NCBI GenBank assembly: GCA_015068225.1
Contig: SVKX01000015.1
Coordinates: 1-37,037 of the forward strand
Length of the DNA stretch: 37,037 nucleotides
Origin: Oscillospiraceae bacterium
GTDB taxonomy: Bacteria; Bacillota; Clostridia; Oscillospirales; Oscillospiraceae
Direction of reading: 5' to 3'
Below the pieces are notes generated by a model. It was not told the origin of the DNA, did no database searches, and saw only the letters and a program-made list of their open reading frames with translations. How positions within the stretch are numbered: position 1 is the first letter of the stretch; each line of letters begins with the position of its first letter. A program made the translations under genes and the position numbers. Below, piece by piece: positions 7,806 to 16,702 of this stretch.

Positions 7806-8438
7806 TTATGCCTCCGTCTGCAGTGCAAGCTCCCGGGTGATGGTATCGATGACCTCCGACTTGAATTTGTAATTGGCCCTGTTGGCAATCAGCCTTGCGC
7901 TGATGGGCACAATGGTCTCAATGACGGAAAGGTCGTTTTCTTTGAGGGTCGTGCCGGTTTCCACGATATCCACGATCACATCGCTAAGCCCCAGAATAGG
8001 AGCGATCTCGATGGAGCCGTTCAAGTGGATGATGTCAATATCCCGGCCCTTGCTTAAGTAATGCTTTGCTGCGATATTGGAAAACTTGGTGGCTACCCGC
8101 AAGGTCTTCCGTGGGTCATCCCGGAATCCGTTTTTTGCGGCTACCGCCATGCGGCATTTGCCGATATTCAGGTCCAGAAGCTCATACACCTCCGGTGCGT
8201 ATTCCAAAAGAATGTCCTTTCCTGCAACGCCGATATCCGCAGCGCCCCGCTCTACATAGATGGCTACATCCGAGGGCTTTACCCAGAAGTAGCGGACACC
8301 AAGCTCGGGATTTTCAAAGATCAGCTTGCGGTTGTTTTCCAGAATAGAAGGGCACTCAAACCCGGCCTTGGCGAACATGGCGTAGACCTTTTCCCCAAGT
8401 CTGCCCTTGGGAAGCGCAATATTAAGGAGTTCCTTCAA
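7806..8438 (-). CDS. hisG: ATP phosphoribosyltransferase, short form (TTG start)
   Basis: A 210-residue HisG-S catalysing the first committed step, ATP + PRPP to PR-ATP. It has the N-terminal IALPKGRLGEKV motif and the PRPP-binding region DIVETGTTLKEN. It lacks the C-terminal regulatory domain of long HisG, so it needs HisZ, which is encoded just upstream. The start codon is TTG (8436-8438), with a GAGGTG Shine-Dalgarno sequence about 10 bases away, and it lies inside the 3' end of hisZ (17-bp overlap), giving coupled translation. Confidence 0.95.
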   Translation of the reverse strand: MKELLNIALPKGRLGEKVYAMFAKAGFECPSILENNRKLIFENPELGVRYFWVKPSDVAIYVERGAADIGVAGKDILLEYAPEVYELLDLNIGKCRMAVAAKNGFRDDPRKTLRVATKFSNIAAKHYLSKGRDIDIIHLNGSIEIAPILGLSDVIVDIVETGTTLKENDLSVIETIVPISARLIANRANYKFKSEVIDTITRELALQTEA

Positions 8439-9549
8439 GGATCTTCACCTCACCATTTTGCAGTTTCAAAAGACATCTGTATTTGATATTTTCCGGTATC
8501 TGCCGCTGCACCATGACGCTGCAGCCTTTTTCTGTCAGAGCCTTAACATGACTTTGGATGGCAGAAAGATCCGATCCGCTCTCATACAGCAGCAGAGCAT
8601 CCACATCATATTCTGTGGGCGCATTCTCAAGGCGCTCCAGCATATCCATATAGACGGCAAAGCCGATGGCGCCGGAGCGGCGCTTCATTTTCTGCATCAA
8701 CTTGTCATACTGACCGCCGGACAGAACACTTTCCGGGAGTCCGTAAACAAAGCCTTTGAATACGATGCCGTTATAGTAATGAAAATCATCTACCACAGAG
8801 AAATCGATGCGCACCATAGAGTAGATTTCGCTGCCCTTCAGGGCGTAGGCGATGCGCTCCAGCTGCTCCAGAGAAGCTGTATTCATGATCCCGGAAAGCA
8901 GGGCCTTGATCTGAGGAAGAACAGTTTCCGGATCGCCGCTGATGGACACGAGCTGCCGCAAAATTCCGGTGTTTTCTTTGGAAACACCGCAATTCCGGCA
9001 CAAGGCCATGAGTTCATGGATATTTTTTTCTCCAATAAATTTCAGCGCCTCGGCTTTTTGGTAACCGGGGATGCCCACCTGATCCAACAGATCAGAAATC
9101 AGTCCCAAATGGGAAATATCCAAAAGAGCATTTTCCGAAATGCAGCAAAGGCTTTGGGCAGCCAGCATCAGCACCTCACAGATGCAATAATCATCCACCA
9201 TGCCAAGGCATTCCAGACCCACCTGCATGATCTCCTGAAATGCATGAGAGCCCTTGCTGACACGGTAGACATTTTCGTTATAGTAAAGCTTCTGGACGAA
9301 ATCGGGTGCGTCCTTGCTGTTTTTGACGATGGAAAGGGTCACATCCGGCTTCAGTGCCATGAGTTTGCCATTGGTATCGGTAAAAGTAATGACGCTGTCA
9401 GAGATTAAAAAGTCCTTGTTGCGGGCATACAGGTCATATTCCTCAAATTTGCTCATTTTGTACTGGGAATAGCCGTATTTCTCGTAAAGGGATCGCAGAG
9501 AAAAAATCACTTTCTCACTGAACCCAAGAGAAGCAGAGTGCATATTCAT
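8422..9549 (-). CDS. hisZ: ATP phosphoribosyltransferase regulatory subunit
   Basis: A 375-residue paralogue of histidyl-tRNA synthetase catalytic domains that forms the hetero-octamer with short HisG and confers histidine feedback. The class II core is visible (KPDVTLSIVK, YYNENVYRV, QEIMQVGLECLG) and a C-terminal Rossmann-like portion replaces the synthetase anticodon domain. It overlaps the TrpR-like gene stop by ATGA; a second ATG at 9543 is possible. Confidence 0.93.
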   Translation of the reverse strand: MNMHSASLGFSEKVIFSLRSLYEKYGYSQYKMSKFEEYDLYARNKDFLISDSVITFTDTNGKLMALKPDVTLSIVKNSKDAPDFVQKLYYNENVYRVSKGSHAFQEIMQVGLECLGMVDDYCICEVLMLAAQSLCCISENALLDISHLGLISDLLDQVGIPGYQKAEALKFIGEKNIHELMALCRNCGVSKENTGILRQLVSISGDPETVLPQIKALLSGIMNTASLEQLERIAYALKGSEIYSMVRIDFSVVDDFHYYNGIVFKGFVYGLPESVLSGGQYDKLMQKMKRRSGAIGFAVYMDMLERLENAPTEYDVDALLLYESGSDLSAIQSHVKALTEKGCSVMVQRQIPENIKYRCLLKLQNGEVKILEGTP

Positions 9550-9845
9550 ATCGTTTCCTCAGATTCCTCTAGTTTTTGAATGGCAGTGCGGTAGCCGCCG
9601 GTGCCGTAATTCAGGCATTTGCTGACACGGCCTATGGTGGCGGTGCTGACGGCCACATTTTCCGCGATCTTCTGATAACTGCAGCCCTTTGCCAGCAGAA
9701 TGGCGGTATCCAGCCGCTGGGACATATCCTGGATCTCCTTGATGGTGCAAAGATCCTCAAAATAGGCATAGCACTCTTCCAGACTCTCCAGATTGATAAA
9801 GGTTTGAAAAAGCCGGTCCACAGACTCGGAGCGGAAATTTGCCAT
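9546..9845 (-). CDS. TrpR/YerC-YecD family repressor, probable histidine regulator
   Basis: A 99-residue protein of the TrpR-like YerC/YecD family. The helix-turn-helix lies at about residues 50-75 (LAKGCSYQKIAENVAVSTAT) and is followed by the GRVSKCLNYGTGGYR recognition segment. The start is set at 9845 because GGGAGG lies 8 bases upstream; a longer in-frame reading to 9926 would run through the promoter and is rejected. As first gene of the his operon with a palindromic operator in its own promoter, it most likely represses his transcription when histidine is plentiful. Family members near his genes have been proposed as HisR; the effector here is inferred. Confidence 0.85.
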   Translation of the reverse strand: MANFRSESVDRLFQTFINLESLEECYAYFEDLCTIKEIQDMSQRLDTAILLAKGCSYQKIAENVAVSTATIGRVSKCLNYGTGGYRTAIQKLEESEETI

Positions 9846-9875
9846 AATGGTAACCTCCCAAATTGATACTTTAAC

Positions 9876-9904
9876 ACTATACCACTTTAGCACACTAAAG
9901 TCAA
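9876..9904 (-). promoter_or_regulatory. his operon promoter with palindromic operator in the spacer
   Basis: On the minus strand TTGACT (9899-9904) and TATAGT (9876-9881) are 17 bp apart. The palindrome ACTTTAG-CACA-CTAAAGT fills 9884-9901, covering the spacer and part of the -35. A bound repressor would block RNA polymerase directly. The transcript would start about 25 bases before the repressor ATG. It is the likely binding site of the TrpR-like protein encoded by the first gene. Confidence 0.8.
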
Positions 9905-9933
9905 GGGAGATTTTAGAAAATTTCAAACAGGGG

Positions 9934-9963
9934 AAAAGCAGCCGGCCAAGACCGGCTGCTTTC
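9934..9963 (-). terminator. terminator of the arginine operon
   Basis: Perfect 9-bp stem AGCAGCCGG / CCGGCTGCT with a 6-base loop. On the minus strand it ends in a short T-run (from AAAA at 9934-9937) and follows the argF stop by about 20 bases. Confidence 0.8.
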
Positions 9964-9984
9964 TATATCGGGGAAAACCCCGGA

Positions 9985-10977
9985 TCACACAAGGGTGGCG
10001 GCCATTACGGCCTTGATGGTATGCATGCGGTTTTCCGCCTCGTCAAAGACGATGGATTGGCTGCTTTCAAATACTTCATCAGTTACTTCCATGCAATCGA
10101 TGCCAAATTTCTCATAAATTTCCATGCCGGTGGTGGTGTTCAGATCGTGGAACGCAGGCAGGCAGTGCATAAAACGGCACTGGGGTCCGGCGGCGGTCAT
10201 AAGCTCTGTTGTCACCCGGTAAGGGGAGAGCTCCTCGATCCGTTCCTTCCAGACTTCCTCCGGCTCGCCCATGGAGACCCAGACATCTGTATAGATCACA
10301 TGGGCATTTTGAACAGCTGCTACGGGGTCAGTTATAAACTCCAGCACGGCGCCGGTCTGCTTCGCGATTTCCTGACACTGGGCAATCAGCTCCGGAGCAG
10401 GGAAGTACTTTTCCGGCGCGCAGGCCACAAAGTGCATACCCATTTTTGCGCAGCCTACCATAAGAGAATTGCCCATATTGTAGCGGGCGTCTCCCATATA
10501 CACCAGCTTCCTTCCGGAAAGGCTGCCGAAATGCTCCTGAATCGTCAGAAAATCCGCAAGGATCTGAGTGGGATGGAATTCGTTTGTTAAACCGTTCCAA
10601 ACAGGAACGCCGGCGTAGGCGCTGAGGGATTCCACGATTTCCTGACCAAAGCCCCGATATTCGATGCCGTCAAACATTCTTCCAAGTACTCTTGCGGTGT
10701 CAGCAATGCTTTCCTTTTTGCCCATCTGGGAGCTTTTGGGGTCCAGATACACAGGGTGCATACCCAGATCTGCAGCGGCAACCTCAAAAGCGCAGCGGGT
10801 ACGGGTACTGGTTTTTTCAAAAACAAGGGCAATGGTTTTTCCCTCGCAAAGTTTGTGGGGAATACCGGCTTTCTTTTTTGCCTTAAAATCTGCCGCCAGA
10901 TCCAGTAGAAATCGGATCTCCTGGGCGGAAAAATCCAGAAGCTTCAAAAAGCTCCGTCCTTTGAGCGCAGCACTCAT
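9985..10977 (-). CDS. argF: ornithine carbamoyltransferase
   Basis: A 330-residue transcarbamylase forming citrulline from ornithine and carbamoyl phosphate. The carbamoyl phosphate loop STRTR is at residues 57-61 and the ornithine-side HCLPAFHD motif lies near residue 270. Placement in the biosynthetic operon supports an anabolic ArgF, with no arcA or arcC nearby. The ATG overlaps the argD stop (ATGA), with AAGGAGG 7 bases upstream. Confidence 0.97.
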   Translation of the reverse strand: MSAALKGRSFLKLLDFSAQEIRFLLDLAADFKAKKKAGIPHKLCEGKTIALVFEKTSTRTRCAFEVAAADLGMHPVYLDPKSSQMGKKESIADTARVLGRMFDGIEYRGFGQEIVESLSAYAGVPVWNGLTNEFHPTQILADFLTIQEHFGSLSGRKLVYMGDARYNMGNSLMVGCAKMGMHFVACAPEKYFPAPELIAQCQEIAKQTGAVLEFITDPVAAVQNAHVIYTDVWVSMGEPEEVWKERIEELSPYRVTTELMTAAGPQCRFMHCLPAFHDLNTTTGMEIYEKFGIDCMEVTDEVFESSQSIVFDEAENRMHTIKAVMAATLV

Positions 10978-12155
10978 TCCGTTTCCTCCTTACAGGCGCA
11001 TGCGGCCTTGATCACAGCAATGGCGTCTTTCAGCTTATCCATGGGAATATTCAATGGGGGCAGAAGCCGGACTTTGGTCTTGGCGGTCAGGCACAAAACA
11101 CCCTTTTCCATGCATTCCATAACGATCTTTTTGGCGGGTCTTTCGGTTTCAATGCCGATCATCAGACCCATGCCGCTAACAGAGAGAATTCCATCTGCGG
11201 CGGATAGGGCGGAGAATACATATTCGCCTTTTTCCCTTACGGCGGCAAGGAAATCCTCATCCAGCCGGTTGATCACACTTAGCGCACCGGCGCAGCACAC
11301 CGGATTTCCACCATAGGTAGAGCCGTGGTCGCCGGGGCCCAGGACGGATTGCACCTTTTCGCCCATCAGAGTCGCACCGATGGGAAGACCGCCGCCAAGT
11401 CCCTTTGCGGTGGATACGATGTCCGGCGTAAGACCGAAATGCATATAGGCATACAGATAGCCGGTGCGTCCGTTTCCGGTCTGCACTTCATCCACAATCA
11501 AAGGGATATCCTGCTCGCTGGCTAATCTTTGGACAGCATGGACAAATTTCTCGCTCAGGGGAAGTACGCCGCCTTCACCCTGTACGCATTCCATCATGAT
11601 AGCGGCGGTGGGGTTTTCTTCCACGGCCTTGTATAGCCCTTCAATATCACCGGCTGCCACATAAACGAAGCCGGGGGTCAAAGGCTGAAAGTCCTTGTGA
11701 AAATGATCCTGTCCGGTGGCAGCAAGGGTGGTCAGTGTTCTGCCGTGGAAGCTGTTGATCAAAGTGATGATGTTGTAATACTGAGACCCTTTTTTCTGGG
11801 CGGAGTATTTACGGGCAACTTTAATGGCGCATTCGTTGGCTTCCGCACCGGAATTGGAGAAAAATACCTTTTTCATGCCGGTTTTCTGGCAAAGTGCCTG
11901 AGCAAGCTCTGCACAGGGGCGGGTATAGTAAAGATTTGAAGTGTGCTGCAACGTGGTGAGTTGGGTATTTACAGCATTAAGCCACTGTGCATCTGCAAAG
12001 CCAAAGCTGGTAACGCCGATGCCGGAGCCCATATCTATGTATTCTTTTCCTTGGGAATCCGTCAGCATACAGCCTTTGCCCGATACCAGCTCCACCGGAA
12101 AGCGGCCGTAAGTACCGGCTACATATTCCTGATCCAAAGAGGTAATGCTTTGCAT
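10974..12155 (-). CDS. argD: acetylornithine aminotransferase
   Basis: A 393-residue class III PLP aminotransferase converting N-acetylglutamate semialdehyde to N-acetylornithine. Key segments are NSGAEANE, the [11 protein letters not shown] motif and the PLP-lysine [14 protein letters not shown]. Two starts are possible: 12161 overlaps the argB stop (TGATG), while 12155 has the better spacing (9 bases) to AAAGG, so 12155 is chosen. An in-frame extension to 12287 would run inside argB and looks non-native (Arg/His-rich). Confidence 0.95.
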   Translation of the reverse strand: MQSITSLDQEYVAGTYGRFPVELVSGKGCMLTDSQGKEYIDMGSGIGVTSFGFADAQWLNAVNTQLTTLQHTSNLYYTRPCAELAQALCQKTGMKKVFFSNSGAEANECAIKVARKYSAQKKGSQYYNIITLINSFHGRTLTTLAATGQDHFHKDFQPLTPGFVYVAAGDIEGLYKAVEENPTAAIMMECVQGEGGVLPLSEKFVHAVQRLASEQDIPLIVDEVQTGNGRTGYLYAYMHFGLTPDIVSTAKGLGGGLPIGATLMGEKVQSVLGPGDHGSTYGGNPVCCAGALSVINRLDEDFLAAVREKGEYVFSALSAADGILSVSGMGLMIGIETERPAKKIVMECMEKGVLCLTAKTKVRLLPPLNIPMDKLKDAIAVIKAACACKEETE

Positions 12156-12160
12156 AATCA

Positions 12161-13024
12161 TCAGCCTTTCATAACCATGGTGCCGGCGCCTTCGTCGGTC
12201 AGCAGCTCCATAAGGATGGAATGGGGAATCCGGCCATCCATGATGACCACATTGCTTACACCCCGTTCCAGCGCTTCGATGCAGCAATCTACCTTGGGGA
12301 TCATGCCGCCGGAGATAACACCGCTTTCATAAAGCTCTTTTGCTTCAGTGATGCTGACCTGAGGGAGCAGTGTTGCAGGGTCATCCTTATCCCGCAGAAT
12401 GCCGGCAATATCTGTCATCATGATCAAACGGGTGGCGCCCAGCGCGCCGGCGATATAGGCAGCAGCGGTGTCGCCGTTGATATTATAGACATTTCCATTA
12501 CGGTCACTGGCCACGGTGGAGATCACAGGGATATAATTCTTTTCCAGAAGATCGGTGATAGGCTGGGTGCGGATCTTGGTAATCTCGCCCACATAACCCA
12601 GTTCCTCATTTTTCATTTTGGCTTCGATGATGCCGCCGTCAATACCGGAAAGGCCTACCGCATGTCCGCCCTTTGTCTGGATCAGATTCACCAGGCTCTT
12701 GTTCACCTTGCCGGCCAGCACCATCTGAACGATGTCCACGGTTTCCTTATCGGTGACCCGCAGACCGTTGACAAAAACGGCCTTTTTTCCCAGCTTTGTC
12801 ATCATTTCGCTGATCTCGGGGCCACCGCCGTGGACCAGCACCACCTTGACGCCAATCAGCCACAGCAGAGCAATATCTTCCATGACCTGCTGCTTCAGCT
12901 GCTCGTTGATCATGGCGTTGCCGCCGTATTTAATGACCACGGTTTTGCCGCTGTACTGCTTGATATAGGGAAGGGCAGCAGTTAAGACCTCAGCCCGCTC
13001 CGCATTGGAAAAACTCATGTCCAT
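12161..13024 (-). CDS. argB: acetylglutamate kinase
   Basis: A 287-residue amino acid kinase phosphorylating N-acetylglutamate, usually the arginine-inhibited step in organisms using the cyclic pathway. The N-terminal VIKYGGNAM, the VLVHGGGPEI loop, and NINGDTAAAYIAGALGA with SGGMIPKVD are typical. The initial 20-residue helix before YIKQYSGK is seen in arginine-sensitive enzymes (family knowledge). Ten bases separate it from argJ. AAGGAG precedes the ATG by 6 bases. Confidence 0.97.
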   Translation of the reverse strand: MDMSFSNAERAEVLTAALPYIKQYSGKTVVIKYGGNAMINEQLKQQVMEDIALLWLIGVKVVLVHGGGPEISEMMTKLGKKAVFVNGLRVTDKETVDIVQMVLAGKVNKSLVNLIQTKGGHAVGLSGIDGGIIEAKMKNEELGYVGEITKIRTQPITDLLEKNYIPVISTVASDRNGNVYNINGDTAAAYIAGALGATRLIMMTDIAGILRDKDDPATLLPQVSITEAKELYESGVISGGMIPKVDCCIEALERGVSNVVIMDGRIPHSILMELLTDEGAGTMVMKG

Positions 13025-13034
13025 AATGTTCTCC

Positions 13035-14249
13035 TTATGTCCGGTAATCTCCGTTGATCTTTACATAGTCATAGGTCAGGTCGCAGCCCCAGGCAGATGC
13101 ACTGTAAGGGCCATCGCCCAGACTTACCAGAATTTCGATTTCTTTTTCCAGCAGGATCTCTTTCGCCTTTTCTTCGGAGAAGGAAACGCCTGCGCCATTT
13201 TCGCAGACCGGAATCTCACCCTTGGCAGAGCGGAAGGATACACCGATCTTGGATACATCCACATGTGCGCCGCTGTAGCCTATGGCGCACAGTACCCGAC
13301 CCCAGTTGGCATCCGCGCCAAACATAGCCGCCTTCAGCAGGCTGGAGCAGATCACGCTTTTTGCGCAGATACGTGCAGTTTCCACATCATCTGCACCGCT
13401 TGTAATGCATTCCAGAAGCTTGGTAGCACCTTCGCCGTCTCCTGCGATCATGCGGCAAAGGGAAACGGTGATGGTGTTCAGTGCCTGCATAAATACCCGG
13501 AAATCCTCTCCGTCGCAGGTAATCTCGTGGTTTCCTGCCATGCCGTTGGCAAGGACTGTGACCATGTCGTTGGTGGAGGTGTCACCGTCGATACTGAGCA
13601 TATTGAAAGTGCTGGCAATATCGGTGGACAGAGCCTTCTGCAGCATGGCAGGGGAGATGGCGGCATCTGTGGTGATGAAAACCAGCATGGTTGCCATATT
13701 GGGGTGGATCATGCCGCTGCCCTTGGCGATGCCGCCCATGCGGCAGGTCTTGCCACCGGCGGTAAATTCCACGGCGATTTCCTTGGACACCGTGTCGGTG
13801 GTCATAATGGCCTGTGCTGCGGCGTTGCTTCCTTCATAGGAAAGTCCGGCAGACAGTTCATCCATGCCACCTGCGATGGGGGTGATATCCAAAGGCTGAC
13901 CGATGACGCCGGTGGATGCAACCACCACATCATCCGGAGAAACCTGCAGGGTTTTTGCTACCAGAGCGCACATATCCTCGGCGATTTGAATGCCGTTTGC
14001 GTTGCAGGTATTGGCATTGCCGCTGTTGCAGATCACAGCCTGTGCTGTGCCGTTGGCAATGTTCTTTTTGGTAACCAGCAGGGGTGCACCCTTTACCAGA
14101 TTGGTGGTATAAACAGCTGCGGCGGTGGCGGGCACGTCGCTGACGATCAGCGCCAGATCCTTCTTGCTGTGGTTTCTGCGAATGCCGCAGTGGATGCCGT
14201 TGGCTTTAAATCCTTTTGCGGCACAGACGCCGCCTTGAATCAGGTTCAT
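13035..14249 (-). CDS. argJ: glutamate N-acetyltransferase / amino-acid acetyltransferase
   Basis: A 404-residue ornithine acetyltransferase that recycles the acetyl group from acetylornithine to glutamate. This explains the absence of argA and argE in the operon. The self-cleavage site is visible in KGSGMIHPNMATMLVF, with nucleophile Thr187 directly after Ala186. CNSGNANTCNANG and STGVIG are further family markers. Whether it is bifunctional (also using acetyl-CoA) cannot be read from sequence. Confidence 0.96.
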   Translation of the reverse strand: MNLIQGGVCAAKGFKANGIHCGIRRNHSKKDLALIVSDVPATAAAVYTTNLVKGAPLLVTKKNIANGTAQAVICNSGNANTCNANGIQIAEDMCALVAKTLQVSPDDVVVASTGVIGQPLDITPIAGGMDELSAGLSYEGSNAAAQAIMTTDTVSKEIAVEFTAGGKTCRMGGIAKGSGMIHPNMATMLVFITTDAAISPAMLQKALSTDIASTFNMLSIDGDTSTNDMVTVLANGMAGNHEITCDGEDFRVFMQALNTITVSLCRMIAGDGEGATKLLECITSGADDVETARICAKSVICSSLLKAAMFGADANWGRVLCAIGYSGAHVDVSKIGVSFRSAKGEIPVCENGAGVSFSEEKAKEILLEKEIEILVSLGDGPYSASAWGCDLTYDYVKINGDYRT

Positions 14250-14267
14250 ATGTTCCAGCTTCCTTAT

Positions 14268-15185
14268 TTATAGAATGAGTCCGGTATCTTCCGGGATGCC
14301 CAGAAGAATATTCATGTTTTGAATGGCAGCGCCGGATGCGCCCTTGCCCAGATTGTCAAAGAGGGCTGTGACCATGGTCTGGTTTTCATGTCCTGTGACG
14401 ATTAGGCGCATGGTGTCTTTCCCAGCGAGGGTGCTGGCATAGATCACGCTTTCATCACCACCCAGAGGGGCAACGGTGACGATCTTCTCACCCTCATAGT
14501 GGGCGCGCAGATGCTCCCAGATCCGCTGGGCATCCATGCCGGGCAAAAGGATGGTAGTAGCCATGCCCTCATAAAAATCTCCAAGAATGGGGGAGAAAAC
14601 GGGGCTCCGGTTAAGTCCGCATATTTTCTGCATTTCAGGCAGGTGCTTGTGCTTTAGCGTTGTGCCGTAGATACGGTGGCTTTCGTGGCGAGGATCCCGA
14701 TTTGGGTCTTCGTATTCTGCAATCAGGCTTTTTCCACCGCCGGAGTAGCCGGTGAGGGAATAGGCGGTCAGAGGAAAATCAGCTGAAAGGATTCCACCGG
14801 CAACCAGGGAGTATACAGATGCGATAAATCCGCTGGCATGGCAGCCGGGATTGGCTACGCGGTTGGAATTGCGAATGGCCTCCCGATGGGCGGGGGACAA
14901 TTCTGCAAAGCCATATGCCCAGTTGGGATTGGTACGGTGGGCGGTGGAGGTGTCAATGATTTTGACCGCCGGATTTTCCGCAAGACTGACGGCCTCCATG
15001 GCAGCCGCATCCGGCAGACATAAAAACACGATGTCTGCGCTGTTGATGGCCTCTTTCCGGGCGGCAGGATCTTTTCTTTTCTCTTCGGGAAGACGGATCA
15101 GCTGAATATCCTGCCGGTCAGCCAGACGGTCGGCGATGCGAAGGCCCGTAGTACCGGCACTGCCGTCAATAAATATGTTGGTCAT
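14268..15185 (-). CDS. argC: N-acetyl-gamma-glutamyl-phosphate reductase, short (type 2) form
   Basis: A 305-residue NADPH-dependent reductase. The N-terminal FIDGSAGTTGLRIADRL is typical of the shorter ArgC group and unlike the GATGYxG start of the common ~345-residue form. The catalytic Cys is Cys115 in VANPGCHASG. The STAHR and GYSGGGKSLI segments also fit. The ATG overlaps the argH stop by 4 bases; 18 bases separate it from argJ. Confidence 0.94.
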   Translation of the reverse strand: MTNIFIDGSAGTTGLRIADRLADRQDIQLIRLPEEKRKDPAARKEAINSADIVFLCLPDAAAMEAVSLAENPAVKIIDTSTAHRTNPNWAYGFAELSPAHREAIRNSNRVANPGCHASGFIASVYSLVAGGILSADFPLTAYSLTGYSGGGKSLIAEYEDPNRDPRHESHRIYGTTLKHKHLPEMQKICGLNRSPVFSPILGDFYEGMATTILLPGMDAQRIWEHLRAHYEGEKIVTVAPLGGDESVIYASTLAGKDTMRLIVTGHENQTMVTALFDNLGKGASGAAIQNMNILLGIPEDTGLIL

Positions 15186-16558
15186 AGATGGAGCATCTCT
15201 TTCACTTTGTTGATCTGCATCTGTACAGATGCGGTGGAGGTACCGCCTTCAGAGATCCGCTTTTCTACGCAGACCTTCAGGTCAATGGCCTGATACAGAT
15301 CTGCTTCAAAGAGGGGGCTAAAGGTCCGGTACTGCTCCAGAGGAAGTTCCTCCAGCACGGTGTCTTGCTGGATGCACAGCGCCACCAGATGGCCGGAGAT
15401 CTTATAAGCGCTACGGAAGGGAAGTCCCTTCTTTACCAGATAGTCCGCAAGATCCGTTGCGTTGATAAAGCCCTTTTGGGCTGCCCGCTTCATATTTTCC
15501 TCATTGGCGGTCAGGGTGTCGATCATACCGACAAACACCTTCAGGCACATTTTTACAGTATCGCACGCGTCAAAAATGCTTTCTTTATCCTCCTGCATAT
15601 CCTTGTTGTATGCCAAAGGCAGACCCTTCAGGGTGGTCAGCAGTGCCATCAGGTCACCGTAAACTCTGCCGGTCTTGCCCCGGACCAGTTCGGCCATGTC
15701 CGGATTTTTCTTCTGGGGCATAATGGAGGAGCCGGTGGTGTAGGCATCGCTGAGTTCAATAAACTTGAATTCCCAGGAGGACCAGAGAATGATCTCTTCG
15801 GAAAAGCGGGACAGATGCATCATCAGCACCGAGATCGCGCTCATAAGCTCTACGCAGAAGTCCCGGTCGGAAACGCCGTCCAAACTGTTCAGGCAAACCC
15901 CGTCAAAACACAGCTGGCTGGCTTCAAACTGCCGGTCAATGGGGTATGTAGTACCGGCCAGGGCGCAGCAGCCGATGGGGGAGAGGTTCATCCGCTTCCG
16001 GCAATCTGCAAGACGGTCCATATCCCGCAGGAGCATCATAGCATAGGCCATCAAATGGTGTCCGAAGGTAATGGGCTGTGCCCGCTGCAGATGGGTGTAG
16101 CCGGGCATGATGGCATCTTTGTATGCTTCTGCCTTTCCGGTGACGGCGGCGATTAGCTTTTTTACAAGATCGGTAATCTCGTCGATCTCCTGCCGCAGAT
16201 ACATCCGGATGTCCAGAGCCACCTGATCATTGCGGCTTCTGGCGGTATGCAGCTTTTTGCCCACATCCCCCAAACGCTGGGTAAGTACCTGCTCCACAAA
16301 CATATGGATGTCTTCACATTCCATATCAATAGCCAAGGCACCGCTGTCCAGATCGGCAAGGATACCGGAAAGACCCTCAATCAGGGTGTCCGCATCCTTT
16401 TGAGAGATGATATTCTGGGCTGCCAGCATTGCAGCATGGGCCATGCTGCCGGTAATATCCTGCCGGTACATTCTGCTGTCGAAGTGGATGGATGAGTTAA
16501 AATCGTCCGCAATGCGCTCTGTTACACCATCGGTGCGTCCTGCCCACATTTTTGCCAT
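15182..16558 (-). CDS. argH: argininosuccinate lyase
   Basis: A 458-residue fumarase/aspartase superfamily enzyme releasing arginine and fumarate. The signature loop is GSSIMPQKKNPD, and TARSRNDQVALD carries the substrate-binding residues. Full length. The ATG has GGAG about 10 bases upstream. A 144-bp gap with a palindromic repeat separates it from argG, the widest gap in the operon. Confidence 0.97.
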   Translation of the reverse strand: MAKMWAGRTDGVTERIADDFNSSIHFDSRMYRQDITGSMAHAAMLAAQNIISQKDADTLIEGLSGILADLDSGALAIDMECEDIHMFVEQVLTQRLGDVGKKLHTARSRNDQVALDIRMYLRQEIDEITDLVKKLIAAVTGKAEAYKDAIMPGYTHLQRAQPITFGHHLMAYAMMLLRDMDRLADCRKRMNLSPIGCCALAGTTYPIDRQFEASQLCFDGVCLNSLDGVSDRDFCVELMSAISVLMMHLSRFSEEIILWSSWEFKFIELSDAYTTGSSIMPQKKNPDMAELVRGKTGRVYGDLMALLTTLKGLPLAYNKDMQEDKESIFDACDTVKMCLKVFVGMIDTLTANEENMKRAAQKGFINATDLADYLVKKGLPFRSAYKISGHLVALCIQQDTVLEELPLEQYRTFSPLFEADLYQAIDLKVCVEKRISEGGTSTASVQMQINKVKEMLHL

Positions 16559-16587
16559 AATGCAGTCTCCAATCTAAAAAACAAGCA

Positions 16588-16687
16588 TGTCATTGCGAGC
16601 CGTCCGCAGACTGGCGTGACAATCTCCTTAGGTTTCCGGAATGCTCGGGGGATTGCCGCGTCGGCCTTCGGCCTCCTCGCAATGACA
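16588..16687. repeat. 100-bp imperfect palindrome (MITE/REP-like) between argG and argH
   Basis: Ends are perfect 12-bp inverted repeats, TGTCATTGCGAG (16588-16599) and CTCGCAATGACA (16676-16687). The inner parts are also complementary: GGCGTGACAATCTCC against the reverse complement of GGGATTGCCGCGTC, and GGCCTTCGGCC forms a small hairpin. No coding capacity. Similar CATTGCGAG...GGCAATCTCC palindromes are dispersed in many bacterial genomes (general knowledge). In the mRNA it would fold into a long hairpin. Confidence 0.75.
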
Positions 16688-16702
16688 GCGGTTATTGTTA
16701 CA

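Noticed and set aside
6522..8057. 511-codon plus-strand frame opposite hisD and hisG
   Set aside because: Antisense to clear his genes; composition mirrors their codon bias and no family is recognisable.
12156..12287. N-terminal extension of argD into argB
   Set aside because: The extra 44 residues are Arg/His-rich antifamily sequence read from the argB gene in another frame; normal ArgD starts at the internal ATG.
13005..14273. 422-codon plus-strand frame opposite argJ
   Set aside because: Shadow of argJ; Gly/His/Cys-rich antisense product without domain features.
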